DNA of 33,535 nt from Prevotella sp. (GTDB lineage: Bacteria; Bacteroidota; Bacteroidia; Bacteroidales; Bacteroidaceae): positions 1-33,535 of the forward strand of contig JAFPEE010000006.1 of the NCBI GenBank assembly GCA_017389705.1, read 5' to 3'. Within the stretch, counting starts at the first letter, position 1; each line of letters begins with the position of its first letter. Of the stretch, positions 24,265-33,491 are shown in pieces. The position numbers and the translations under genes were made by a program. The notes under the pieces are model-generated. The model was not told where the DNA came from. It saw nothing but the letters and a program-made list of their open reading frames with translations, and made no database searches.

Positions 24265-25212
24265 ATGACAACAAGAGAATACGCTATACAATGTATCAAG
24301 GATGAGGCACAGGCGGTGCTGAACCTGATACCACAGATGGACGAGAACTTTGACAAAGCCGTAGAGCTCATCATGCAGTGCCACGGCAAAGTCATTGTGA
24401 CTGGCGTAGGAAAGAGCGGACACATTGGTGCCAAGATAGCAGCGACACTGGCCTCGACAGGCACACCGTCGTTCTTCATCAATCCGCTCGACGTCTTCCA
24501 TGGCGACCTGGGCGTGATGTCGAAAGGCGACGTGGTGCTGGCCATCTCGAACAGTGGACAAACGGACGAGTTGCTGCGCTTCATCCCAATGGTGCTGCAC
24601 ATGCAGATTCCCATCATTGCCATGAGTGGCAATCCACAGTCGCTGTTGGCCAAATATTCAACCTGCCATCTGAACGTGAGCGTAGAAAAGGAAGCCTGTC
24701 CGCTCAACCTGGCCCCCACCAGTAGTACTACAGCGACGCTGGTCATGGGCGATGCACTGGCAGTAGCATTGATGGAGAAGCGACACTTCCAGCCACAGGA
24801 CTTTGCACAGTTCCATCCTGGTGGCGAGTTAGGCAAACGGCTACTCACCACAGCACAGGATGTCATGCTGACAGAGAACCTGCCTCTCCTGACCGAGGAG
24901 ATGCACTTGGGCGAGGCCATCATCCAGGTAAGCAAAGGAAAGCTGGGTCTGGGTGTAGCCATCAAGGACGGGCATATCTGTGGACTGATTACTGACGGAG
25001 ACATACGTCGCGCCATGGAGAAATGGCAGGCAGAGTTCTTCAACCGTACGGTAGGAGACATCATGACCCGTCAGCCCAAGACCGTTGGCCCACAAGCCAA
25101 GATATCTGACATTCAAAAGACTATGAACAAGTATAAAATACACAACGTCCTGGTTGTCGACGAGGAAAACCGCCTGCTCGGTATCGTCGACCGCTATGCA
25201 TGTGTACTATAA
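24265..25212 (+). CDS. kdsD: Arabinose-5-phosphate isomerase (SIS + two CBS domains)
   Basis: The 315-residue product interconverts ribulose-5-phosphate and arabinose-5-phosphate, the substrate of KdsA. The SIS domain (about 35-180) shows 'VIVTGVGKSGHIGAKIAATLASTGTPSFF', 'VFHGDLGVMSKGDVVLAISNSGQTDE' and 'LAPTSSTTATLVMGDALA'. 'FHPGGELGKRLL' (about 188-199) precedes the CBS pair (about 205-315), which ends 'GLITDGDIRRAM' and 'HNVLVVDEENRLLGIVDRY'. The ATG at 24265 is preferred because the in-frame codons before it have no ATG. It sits 28 bases after kdsA and 14 bases before the regulator gene, indicating cotranscription. Gene name kdsD versus gutQ cannot be separated by sequence; the kdsA neighbour favours kdsD. 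Confidence 0.95.
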   Translation: MTTREYAIQCIKDEAQAVLNLIPQMDENFDKAVELIMQCHGKVIVTGVGKSGHIGAKIAATLASTGTPSFFINPLDVFHGDLGVMSKGDVVLAISNSGQTDELLRFIPMVLHMQIPIIAMSGNPQSLLAKYSTCHLNVSVEKEACPLNLAPTSSTTATLVMGDALAVALMEKRHFQPQDFAQFHPGGELGKRLLTTAQDVMLTENLPLLTEEMHLGEAIIQVSKGKLGLGVAIKDGHICGLITDGDIRRAMEKWQAEFFNRTVGDIMTRQPKTVGPQAKISDIQKTMNKYKIHNVLVVDEENRLLGIVDRYACVL

Positions 25213-25226
25213 AACAACGTAAGGCT

Positions 25227-28200
25227 ATGAACAAACTGAAAAGAATATTACTAATCTTCATGCTTGCACTGCCTTTGGCAGCAGCAGGTGTCTATCTTTT
25301 TAAGACCCTTGATGCACGCAATGGTCTGATAAGCAGTCAGATTAACTGCATCCTGAAAGACCAACGCGGCTATGTCTGGTTTGGAACACCGGCAGGTTTG
25401 TACCGTTTCGACGGCTACACGTTCAAGAATTTCCAGAGCAACTCCCAGGACGGTTCGTCACTGCCTGACAGCTATATCATCAGCTTGCAGGAGATGCTTG
25501 ACGGTAACCTGTGGATTGAGACCTCGGCAGGCTTCTGTATCTACCACCCCCAGTCGGAAAGCTTTGATCGCGACCTGAAACAGACCTATGCCAGCATGGG
25601 TATTGACGGCAGGCCCAACGTGGTATATATTGACAAGCACAAGAATTTCTGGGCCTCTATTCCCAATAAGGGTGTCATAGCCTATAACATGCAGCAACAG
25701 ACCAGCTATGCCTTTGCCTATACAAACGATGCACACGGCATTCCTCAGGGAAACATCTGCTCCATCAGCGAATGCCGTGACGGTACCATCCTGGTTTACG
25801 AGGACGGTCGGCTGGTATGCTGTGACATCATGCGCCAGCAACAGACGGTATGGCAGACTGACGCGATTGCCCAGCAACGCCTGCGTAAGACCAAGTCTCT
25901 GAAGGTCTTTGCTGACCAAATGGACAATATCTGGCTTTACGGACAAGGTACCCTGATGGTCTACAATAAGAATGCCAACACTTGGAATACCTCTATTGGC
26001 GACCAGCTGGGTCTTAGCAGTATAGCTGTTGACCATAGTGTCAATGGCATGGCTGGTGACCGTAGTGGAAACATTTGGATAGGAACAGACCGAAGCGGAC
26101 TGATTCGCACCAATGTCAACAACCACGACATGGAATACGTCCAGCCTCGTAACATCAACGACAACCGTACCACCGACGAGCATACAGCCATCCAGAGTGT
26201 CTATGTGGACGACACTGACCTGCTGTGGGTAGGTACTGAGAAGTCGGGTGTTGCCTACTACGGAAGCAATATCTATAAGTTTGACAGCCAGCTGAATGGC
26301 GACATCACAGCTATTGCCCAGACCAACGACAGTACCTTCTGGTACGGAACAGGTTCCAAGGGCATCATCGGTTATAGCGGGCCATTGGCCAGCACAAAGG
26401 TGTCGTGTATGGCTGCCACTGCTGACGGAAGCCTCTGGGTAGGTTCGAAGCAGAACGGTCTGACGCGCATCCAGAATGGTAACAGCAAATTCTATTCTGC
26501 AGCCCGCGACAGTGCCAGAACTCTTATCGACGACCACATCAACGCTCTTTGTAGCGATAAGTCAGGTAACCTGTGGATTGCCACCAATGGTGGTCTGCAG
26601 GTGTATAGCCCCAAGATGAATTCGTTCTCAGCCTATACCCGTGAAAACGGTATACTAAACACCAACAACATCACTTCGCTGTTCTATGGTAAGAACAATA
26701 ACATGCTGATTGGTACATCGGAAGGCCTCATCATCCTTAACCTCTCTACCCGTGAGAAGAAGGTCCTGACAGGTAATTCGACCAATATCGTCACCTTCAC
26801 CAACAACTACATCACTCAGGTCTATGAGGACTCTCGTGGACTGATATGGATTGGTACTCGTGAAGGTCTGAACATCCTCAACCTGGTGAATGACGAGTTG
26901 AGCCACCTGACAGAGAAGGACGGACTCTGCAACAACTCTATCTGCGGTATTGCTGAAGACAAGAACCACAACGTCTGGATTTCTACCAGCAATGGTATCA
27001 GCCGCGTTGTCATCCAGCGTAACCACGAGGATGGCACCTTCAACTATGGTCTCTACAACTACAGCGTTTATGACGGTTTGCAGAGCAACGAGTTCAACAT
27101 GGGCGCCATCATGACCCGCAACGATGGTGTTGTGCTCTTTGGCGGTCTCTACGGTGTCAACTGGGAGCACCAGGGCAACAAGGACGATCAGGAGTCGCTG
27201 CCACGCGTCATGCTGACCCAGCTCTTTGTTGGTGAGGAGGAAATCCTGACAGGCCACGAATATGGTGGTCGTGTTCTGCTGACACAGGCCCTGAACGAGA
27301 GTAGCAAGTTGGAGTTGGCCAATAGTCAGAATAACATCACTATTAAGTTTGCCGCCGGTAACTACAACCAAGGCGAGCGCCTCCAGTTCATGTATTGGAT
27401 GGAGGGTCTGGACCACGACTGGCGCAACGGTGACGCCCTGCTGCATGGTGTCAGATTCCAAGACCTGAGCAGTGGTACCTATACGTTGCATGTCAAGGCC
27501 GTCAGCGCCAACGGTGCTGTCAGCAACCAGGAGCGCACCCTTGAGATTACCGTAGACCGTCCCTGGTGGGTATCATGGTGGATGCTGACCATATATGTTA
27601 TCATTGCCATTGTCGCACTAGCCATCTGGCGCTACGGCTACAAGAAGGCCAAGAAAGTATGGAAGAGCAAACGTACTGTCATTGAGGAACTAAAACGTCA
27701 GCGTGAGGAAATCAAGCTCACCAGCGATGACCTGCGTCAGCCTATGGCCCGCATGACCACTATCATTGGCAACCTTGCTATGAAGGAAGAGTCTATGGAA
27801 GGCCGCGAACAGCTTAACTCTCTGCACTTCCAGCTGCTACAGGTCATCACCCGCATCTCAGAGATGCAGTCTACCTTGGAGAATCCTGAGCGCAAGGCCG
27901 AGTCTACAGCCAAGGACAAGATGGAGCTGAACGACCGTGGCGAGGTGGCTATGGTATCCAACACCTCTACCAAGGAGCTCACTGCGGAAATCAAGCCTCT
28001 TAAGTTCGACACACAGGCAAAGAAGTTCAGTGTAGTCTTCATAGATTCCAATCACGAGTTCCTCAACTTCATCAATGCCCATCTGCGTGAGGTCTATGAC
28101 TTCCACGTCTACGACAATATCAAGGCTGCCCTGCCCGACATCGAGATGCTGGATGCAGACCTCGTCGTTTGTAAGCAAGACATGGACTACATGACGGGTA

Positions 28201-28994
28201 GTGAGCTTTGCAACCAGTTCAAGATGGATTCACGTCGCAGTAAGACCAAGTTCGTGCTGCTTACCGACGGTGTGCTGACACATCAGGACATGATCGACCA
28301 GAACATCACACTAGGTGCCGACGATTATCTGGCTAAGCCATTTAATATCCAAGAAGCTGTCATGCGTTTCAACAAGCTGATGGGTCTTGGTCCTATTGAT
28401 ATTGAAGCCAACACCATTGAAGGCCGGGAGACACGTAGACTGGAGAGCCGTAATGCCAGTATGACAACTGCTACCTTTAACTACGATGATGAGGGTACGG
28501 CTGCCAAGCAGTCTGCACCTCAGGATGGAGAGCCCACCATAGCTCCTCACGAGGAAGAGGCCAAACCGTTGGACAACGCTCCAGACACTACCTCACAGGG
28601 TGGCATGCTCATGCAGCAGTACTATGGTGACAACACCATTGGCGACTACTCGATGAGCAATGCAATGGACCAGCAACTCATGCGTAATATTGAGCAGTTC
28701 GTGCTCCAGAACATGAGTCGTGGACAGATTAGTCTTGAAGAGATGGCCAGTGCCATGGGTATGGGTCGCGTACCGTTCTACCATAAAGTACGTGCCATTA
28801 CCACCAAGACACCTGCCGAGATTGTCCGCGAGCTGCGTCTGAAGCATGCTTGCACGCTGCTCGTCAGCACCAATATCAATATGAGTGAGCTAGCCGTCAA
28901 CATTGGTTTCCAGACAGCAGAGAACTTTGCCAGCATCTTCAAGGAAAAGTTTGGCATGACTCCTTTGGAGTATCGTTTGAAGTATAAGAAATAA
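25227..28994 (+). CDS. Propeller-AraC one-piece regulator resembling HTCS but lacking phosphorelay residues
   Basis: The 1255-residue product has an N-terminal signal/anchor (1-25), a two-component-type beta-propeller (about 30-695, repeats such as 'GYVWFGTPAGLYRFDGYTF' and 'GLIWIGTREGLNILN'), a Y_Y_Y domain (about 705-765) and a membrane segment (about 783-803). A remnant of the histidine-kinase dimerisation domain (about 822-892) reads 'SDDLRQPM' where active kinases have SHELRTPL; the His position is Asp834. No ATPase domain lies between it and the receiver-like domain (about 931-1055). There the phospho-Asp position is Lys983 ('DLVVCKQDMD'), although the Thr and 'KPF' Lys remain. A roughly 100-residue acidic linker leads to an intact AraC HTH (about 1155-1254). 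It probably senses a periplasmic ligand and acts without phosphotransfer. Targets are unknown. Confidence 0.85.
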   Translation: MNKLKRILLIFMLALPLAAAGVYLFKTLDARNGLISSQINCILKDQRGYVWFGTPAGLYRFDGYTFKNFQSNSQDGSSLPDSYIISLQEMLDGNLWIETSAGFCIYHPQSESFDRDLKQTYASMGIDGRPNVVYIDKHKNFWASIPNKGVIAYNMQQQTSYAFAYTNDAHGIPQGNICSISECRDGTILVYEDGRLVCCDIMRQQQTVWQTDAIAQQRLRKTKSLKVFADQMDNIWLYGQGTLMVYNKNANTWNTSIGDQLGLSSIAVDHSVNGMAGDRSGNIWIGTDRSGLIRTNVNNHDMEYVQPRNINDNRTTDEHTAIQSVYVDDTDLLWVGTEKSGVAYYGSNIYKFDSQLNGDITAIAQTNDSTFWYGTGSKGIIGYSGPLASTKVSCMAATADGSLWVGSKQNGLTRIQNGNSKFYSAARDSARTLIDDHINALCSDKSGNLWIATNGGLQVYSPKMNSFSAYTRENGILNTNNITSLFYGKNNNMLIGTSEGLIILNLSTREKKVLTGNSTNIVTFTNNYITQVYEDSRGLIWIGTREGLNILNLVNDELSHLTEKDGLCNNSICGIAEDKNHNVWISTSNGISRVVIQRNHEDGTFNYGLYNYSVYDGLQSNEFNMGAIMTRNDGVVLFGGLYGVNWEHQGNKDDQESLPRVMLTQLFVGEEEILTGHEYGGRVLLTQALNESSKLELANSQNNITIKFAAGNYNQGERLQFMYWMEGLDHDWRNGDALLHGVRFQDLSSGTYTLHVKAVSANGAVSNQERTLEITVDRPWWVSWWMLTIYVIIAIVALAIWRYGYKKAKKVWKSKRTVIEELKRQREEIKLTSDDLRQPMARMTTIIGNLAMKEESMEGREQLNSLHFQLLQVITRISEMQSTLENPERKAESTAKDKMELNDRGEVAMVSNTSTKELTAEIKPLKFDTQAKKFSVVFIDSNHEFLNFINAHLREVYDFHVYDNIKAALPDIEMLDADLVVCKQDMDYMTGSELCNQFKMDSRRSKTKFVLLTDGVLTHQDMIDQNITLGADDYLAKPFNIQEAVMRFNKLMGLGPIDIEANTIEGRETRRLESRNASMTTATFNYDDEGTAAKQSAPQDGEPTIAPHEEEAKPLDNAPDTTSQGGMLMQQYYGDNTIGDYSMSNAMDQQLMRNIEQFVLQNMSRGQISLEEMASAMGMGRVPFYHKVRAITTKTPAEIVRELRLKHACTLLVSTNINMSELAVNIGFQTAENFASIFKEKFGMTPLEYRLKYKK

Positions 28995-28996
28995 TC

Positions 28997-30256
28997 ATGT
29001 TTCAGACGTTCCTCCTAACCATCATTTCTATCACATCACTATCAGCGAGCGCTCAATCGAGTGACTCGCTGATTGTGCAGACCCTACGCGAAAGTGGTGT
29101 CCGTTTCTCGCACGACAACAGCGTAACTCTGCTCCTGTCAGGCCAGCAGAAGTTCGACGACATGTTTAAGGCCATCCGTCAGGCCAAGAGCAGCATCCAC
29201 CTCGAATACTTTAATTTCCGCAACGACTCCATCGCATCACTCCTGTTTGATATTCTAAGGGAGAAGCGCCGCGAGGGTGTCGAGGTGCGAGCTATGTTCG
29301 ACGGTTTTGGCAACGACTCCAACAACCAGCCGCTGAAGAAGTATCACCTGAAGGCTCTACGTGCCGACAGCATCGAAATTGTAGAGTACTCCCCTATCCG
29401 CTTTCCTTGGGTTAACCACATCTTTGGGCGTGACCACCGTAAGATTGTAGTCATCGACGGAAAGATAGCCTACACAGGAGGCATGAACGTAGCTGACTAT
29501 TATATAAAAGGTACAGAACAGGTTGGCGAGTGGCGCGACATGCACTGTCGCATAGAGGGCGATGCAGTCAACGAGCTTCAAAGAATCTTCCTGCGTATCT
29601 GGAACCGTACTACTCGCCAGAATATCAGCGGCATGAAGTACTATCGTGGTGGCACTACTACCGTCTTCGAAGGGCTGAAGCCTGACACGACGTACACCAA
29701 GGGACGCAAAATGATTGGAATCATCAACCGTGAGCCTCACGTGACGCCTAAGATTATGCGTACCTTTTATATTAATGCCATCGACCAGGCTAAAGACTCC
29801 ATCCATATCATCAATCCCTACTTCACACTTATTCCTACTGTGACCAGAGCCCTGACACGTGCCATACGTCGTGGAGTCAAGGTGGAGATCATGCTGTCAT
29901 CCAAAAGTGACATTCCCCTCACACCTGACTGTGCACTCTACCAAGCTCATAAACTGATGAAGCGAGGCGCTAAGGTCTGGCTTTACAAACCAGGCTTCCA
30001 CCATTCCAAGATTATGATGGTCGACGGACTATACTGCACAGTAGGCAGTACCAATCTCGATGCCCGCAGTCTGAAATGCGACTTCGAGGAAAATGCTGTC
30101 ATCGTCGACCCTGCCACGACCAAGGAGTTGGACGACATGTTCTGGCGCGACAAGCAGAAGAGTTTTGAGCTCACAGAGCAGTCATGGGACGAATTCCGTA
30201 CAGGCTGGCAGAAGTTCCGCGGATGGTTTGCCCATCTGCTACAGCCTTTCCTCTAA
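28997..30256 (+). CDS. Phospholipase D-family protein, cardiolipin-synthase-like, with signal peptide
   Basis: The 419-residue product carries two HKD motifs: 'GRDHRKIVVIDG' (His147, Lys149, Asp154) and 'FHHSKIMMVDG' (His336, Lys338, Asp343), each followed by 'G-G/G-S..N'. The N-terminal domain contains 'LEYFNFRND' and 'VEVRAMFDGFGN'. The overall layout matches bacterial cardiolipin synthases (ClsA type). Typical ClsA proteins begin with two membrane helices; this one begins with what looks like a cleavable signal peptide (1-20, ending 'SASA') and then soluble sequence, so it is expected in the periplasm or on the outer membrane. It starts 2 bases after the regulator stop, so the two are translated together. 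Cardiolipin synthesis is the first guess; a phospholipid-modifying phospholipase is the alternative. Confidence 0.85.
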   Translation: MFQTFLLTIISITSLSASAQSSDSLIVQTLRESGVRFSHDNSVTLLLSGQQKFDDMFKAIRQAKSSIHLEYFNFRNDSIASLLFDILREKRREGVEVRAMFDGFGNDSNNQPLKKYHLKALRADSIEIVEYSPIRFPWVNHIFGRDHRKIVVIDGKIAYTGGMNVADYYIKGTEQVGEWRDMHCRIEGDAVNELQRIFLRIWNRTTRQNISGMKYYRGGTTTVFEGLKPDTTYTKGRKMIGIINREPHVTPKIMRTFYINAIDQAKDSIHIINPYFTLIPTVTRALTRAIRRGVKVEIMLSSKSDIPLTPDCALYQAHKLMKRGAKVWLYKPGFHHSKIMMVDGLYCTVGSTNLDARSLKCDFEENAVIVDPATTKELDDMFWRDKQKSFELTEQSWDEFRTGWQKFRGWFAHLLQPFL

Positions 30257-30279
30257 GATTCTCTGATGACGTTGATGCT

Positions 30280-32421
30280 TTAGCTCAACACCAGGGCTTT
30301 CATCATCATAATGTCCGTATGGCTGATGCCATGTTCCATCAGCAGGGGTATCTCATTGAACAACAGGTCTATATTACCGTTTTCCTGCTTCACATGCTCT
30401 TTGAAACATTGGGCAGCCTCTGTGATGTTTCCCTCCAACCACAGACAATAGGCCATGTTCAAGAAGTCATCACTTGAAGGATGCTCCTGTGCTGTCAGCT
30501 CACGATATAATTTCTCGGCCTGTTCCAATTTGCCGTCGCAGGTCATCGCCCACGCCAATGCCCTGCTTACCTGTAAGTTCTCAGGGTGTTCGTAGTTCAG
30601 CTGAAACAACAGTCGTTGGGCTTCCTCATACTCCTTCAGTTCCACCAGACACACAGCTTTGTTCAGCATATAGCCCGTTTTGCCTGGATGCAACAACAGC
30701 AAGCGATCATAATCTCCCAGTGCCACTTCGACCTTTCCATGAGTGAAAGCCTTTCGTGCATGGCCCACTAGCGCCCGTTCGTTGTCAGGCTCCAGCTCCA
30801 AGGCCTTGTCATACTGTTCCATCCACAGGTAGAACTGCACATCACGCAGTTCCTGTGGCAACGTGCTCAACAATTGGAGAGCCGTATTCTTCAGTTTCTG
30901 CTTCATCAGCATAGCCACCACCTCACGTTTGTATTCATCAAGGGGCGTACGCTTCTGAAACACTTCCGAGGTAAAGAACATACACATGCCCTGTTCTCCC
31001 TTCGTCGTGTCAAACGGGTTACACAACGCACTCCTATTGGGGAACAGTCGGAAGAAACGATAAAGGTCCATCAAATAGATGCGGCGTATATAGGCTGGCG
31101 ATTGCTGCTCCATGGGTTCCAGCTCTGCCATTTGTGCCTCGCCTCGCTTCATCATCTCACGCATATTGGTAGGCAGAGTACCTATCAGCTGTTGGAAGGC
31201 CATGACAAAGGAATATTTGTCGCTGTTACAGAACGGACCACGTTGCATAATCTGCTCAACAAAATGCCTTGCGTCCAACTTCTCCACAAACTGGGCAATG
31301 TCAGGATGTTGCAGATAGAACGGCATCAGCCAGTTGCTGATGTCATAGAAGAAGGGGAATCGCTTCATCTGCGAGAATCCTCCGAAGTAAACATCCGAGC
31401 CTTGTTTCTGCATATCCATCATACGTTGGAACGATGCTTCCAGCTTTTCCATACGCTGTTCTGCGGCATCAGGATGCAGAATATCTTCCAACGAACTCTC
31501 GTCTACCTCCTGAATACCATTCTGCGTCAGTCGGAACGAGCTGTTTTTCAACAAGTCAGGCATAATCTCCTGCTGTATAGTCGTCGTGTCCTTCTCTGCA
31601 TTCAACGTATATATCAGCTGCATCTGGAGCTCCGTCAGCTCTCGGCAAGCCTTTTTCGACTGCAACAAGTCCATAACGAGCTGTCGCTGTTCAGGATAGA
31701 CGTGTAGCATATGGTCGTCCAAGCCCAAGACCCAGCCCACCAAAGCCCTCTGTCTGACTTCCTCGTCTTGCGACGATTGGTAGACATTGACCAGCAAGCG
31801 GAACTTGACCATGTCATAGCGGTTCATCAATGATAAGGTAATGGCCGACACCAACAACTGCTGGTCATTCGTATCTACCGTAGGCGACAGAAGCAAGTCC
31901 TCCATACCCCGCCCTATACCTTCCGTCCAGATGTGAGACGTCAGTATGTAGTTGAACAGGGCATTCATCTGCCCTTGGTGTTGCTTATAGAGAGCCAGAC
32001 TCTTCTCCTTGCGCATGTGTTCTGGCTCCAGCTCCAGCATAGCCACCTCGCTGACAAAGCCCTCCATCTCCTGTCGGATAGCATCCAGCGACCAGCTACG
32101 CCCCGACTGGCGAGCCTGACTATACAAGCCCTGCAAATACGACGACGCTGCCCGATGTCTATGGATGGCAATGTTGGCACAAAGCACATACGCCAGTTGC
32201 AGCAGACGCAGGTATTGCTCCTCCATCTGCGAGTCCTTAGCTCCATGTTGCCAATAATCAGCCATCAGCTGATAATCCGTCTTCAGCGTGTCCAGCTTCT
32301 CTTTGGTTTGCGGATGGGGCCACGCTGCCAAATAGGTCTCTGCTTCAGCAATGGCCAATCCAACGTTTCCTCCCGTCAACTGAGCAAAGACACGCTCCAA
32401 TGAAATATCCAGCGTTCCCAT
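30280..32421 (-). CDS. Tetratricopeptide-repeat protein of unknown function
   Basis: The 713-residue, all-helical protein has no signal peptide or membrane segment and so is probably cytosolic. Classic TPR-like helices are clear in the C-terminal third (about 525-700): 'YDKALELEPDNERALVGHARKA', 'VALGDYDRLLLLHPGKTGYMLNKAVCLVELKEYEEAQRLL' and 'KLEQAEKLYRELTAQEHPSSDDFLNMAYCLWLEGNITEAAQCF'. The N-terminal two thirds are helical but irregular. It follows the lipoprotein gene (32427-33425) by 5 bases and is probably cotranscribed. It converges on the PLD gene with only 23 bases between them and no visible hairpin. The function is unknown; a scaffold or interaction role is typical of TPR proteins. 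Confidence 0.85.
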   Translation of the reverse strand: MGTLDISLERVFAQLTGGNVGLAIAEAETYLAAWPHPQTKEKLDTLKTDYQLMADYWQHGAKDSQMEEQYLRLLQLAYVLCANIAIHRHRAASSYLQGLYSQARQSGRSWSLDAIRQEMEGFVSEVAMLELEPEHMRKEKSLALYKQHQGQMNALFNYILTSHIWTEGIGRGMEDLLLSPTVDTNDQQLLVSAITLSLMNRYDMVKFRLLVNVYQSSQDEEVRQRALVGWVLGLDDHMLHVYPEQRQLVMDLLQSKKACRELTELQMQLIYTLNAEKDTTTIQQEIMPDLLKNSSFRLTQNGIQEVDESSLEDILHPDAAEQRMEKLEASFQRMMDMQKQGSDVYFGGFSQMKRFPFFYDISNWLMPFYLQHPDIAQFVEKLDARHFVEQIMQRGPFCNSDKYSFVMAFQQLIGTLPTNMREMMKRGEAQMAELEPMEQQSPAYIRRIYLMDLYRFFRLFPNRSALCNPFDTTKGEQGMCMFFTSEVFQKRTPLDEYKREVVAMLMKQKLKNTALQLLSTLPQELRDVQFYLWMEQYDKALELEPDNERALVGHARKAFTHGKVEVALGDYDRLLLLHPGKTGYMLNKAVCLVELKEYEEAQRLLFQLNYEHPENLQVSRALAWAMTCDGKLEQAEKLYRELTAQEHPSSDDFLNMAYCLWLEGNITEAAQCFKEHVKQENGNIDLLFNEIPLLMEHGISHTDIMMMKALVLS

Positions 32422-32426
32422 ATCGG

Positions 32427-33425
32427 TTACTTCTTCTTTTTACCTTTTACCTTTTTGGTCTTCTTACCTTTATCCTTCCCCTTACCGGTATCCTTTGCTT
32501 TCGTCTTTTCCGGACCCAGCCATTTCTCCACCACAGCAATATCCTTCTCTCGTGGACCCTGCGCATGTTCGAACTTCAGCTTATTGGGCACAGAGTCAAC
32601 AACGTTGCCCTTCAGCTTACAATAGTTCTTGATGAGTCCTCGATAATGACGCACTCCGTACTTGTTGATGGAGTCGCACGCCTGGTTATAGGCATCGACG
32701 AAGAGCTTCAGCTGAAGGCTACGGGCTTGACGTTGCATCTCTTTCTCGCGGAAGACCAGCACGCCCAAACGCAGATTTTCCTTCTGTGTATCATAGATGA
32801 CGTTATGCTTCAGCATCCTTGCTGCCGTAGCCTGAGGCTCTGACAGCCACATGGCATCCATCTCGTTGTTCTGCAACATCAGCAGTCTGACGCTCAAATC
32901 GTTGATCTGCACCTTAAACACACGGTCCTTCTCCAACTTCACCGAGTCTATAACACGATCCGACAGCAAGTCGGTAGCAGAGAAGCGCGTCATGGCCACC
33001 ATCTTGTCGTCCAGCTGTTTCAGCTGGCGCACGCGGGCATTGCGGTTTGCTACCAGCTGCCACTGCGTATTCGTAGCAGCAACATAGCGAATCTTCATGC
33101 CCCGCCGTTCAATGCACTTGGCACGCACCAGGTCGCTGATAGAGCCTTCTACTCTGCCTCGCTCCAATGCCGTATCACAGTCCATCTGCGCCATAAAGTG
33201 CTTCAGGCGTACACCACCACGTAGCGTGTCGAAGAGTTGATAATGCTCAGCCACATAAAGGGGCAGGCAGTCCAACGTAGGCATGACGGCTACCTTCAGC
33301 GCAGCCGAATCCTTCCGAGCAGCCTCACGACGCTGCTGTCTCGTAATACGCTTCGTTTCCTCGTAACTCTGCCCGCACGCTACCAACAGCAACAGACAAA
33401 CTGTCAACGATAGTAATTGTTTCAT
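32427..33425 (-). CDS. NMT1/ABC-type substrate-binding-like lipoprotein with lysine-rich tail
   Basis: The 332-residue product has a lipobox LVAC (Cys17). Residues about 42-280 resemble periplasmic binding proteins of the NMT1/SsuA type ('LKVAVMPTLDCLPLYVAEHYQLFD', 'GRVEGSISDLVRA', 'WLSEPQATAARM'). No ABC permease or ATPase gene is adjacent, so the fold may serve another role. The last 27 residues, beginning EKTKAKDTGKGKDKG, contain 15 lysines, an odd feature for a lipoprotein. The tail is in frame and ends 5 bases before the TPR gene start, so it is not an obvious frameshift product. The ATG lies 10 bases from the -7 box. Confidence 0.8.
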   Translation of the reverse strand: MKQLLSLTVCLLLLVACGQSYEETKRITRQQRREAARKDSAALKVAVMPTLDCLPLYVAEHYQLFDTLRGGVRLKHFMAQMDCDTALERGRVEGSISDLVRAKCIERRGMKIRYVAATNTQWQLVANRNARVRQLKQLDDKMVAMTRFSATDLLSDRVIDSVKLEKDRVFKVQINDLSVRLLMLQNNEMDAMWLSEPQATAARMLKHNVIYDTQKENLRLGVLVFREKEMQRQARSLQLKLFVDAYNQACDSINKYGVRHYRGLIKNYCKLKGNVVDSVPNKLKFEHAQGPREKDIAVVEKWLGPEKTKAKDTGKGKDKGKKTKKVKGKKKK

Positions 33426-33435
33426 AATTCAGCTG

Positions 33436-33465
33436 CAAAAGTACAAATAAATTTTGTAACACAAA
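33436..33465 (-). promoter_or_regulatory. Promoter of the binding-protein-like lipoprotein / TPR operon
   Basis: On the minus strand TTTG (33465-33462), 18 bases, TACTTTTG (33443-33436). The ATG at 33425 is about 5-6 bases from the expected start of transcription. It interleaves with the divergent radA promoter. Confidence 0.75.
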
Positions 33466-33483
33466 AAATTATTCGTAACTTTG
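33453..33483 (+). promoter_or_regulatory. Promoter of radA
   Basis: TTTG (33453-33456), 19 bases, TAACTTTG (33476-33483), the exact consensus. The ATG at 33492 is 8 bases past the box, so the mRNA would be nearly leaderless. Confidence 0.8.
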
Positions 33484-33491
33484 TGCCTGAT

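Noticed and set aside
23670..25064. 464-codon open frame on the minus strand over kdsA and kdsD
   Set aside because: It is antisense to two clear KDO genes and crosses the gap between them; no recognisable domain.
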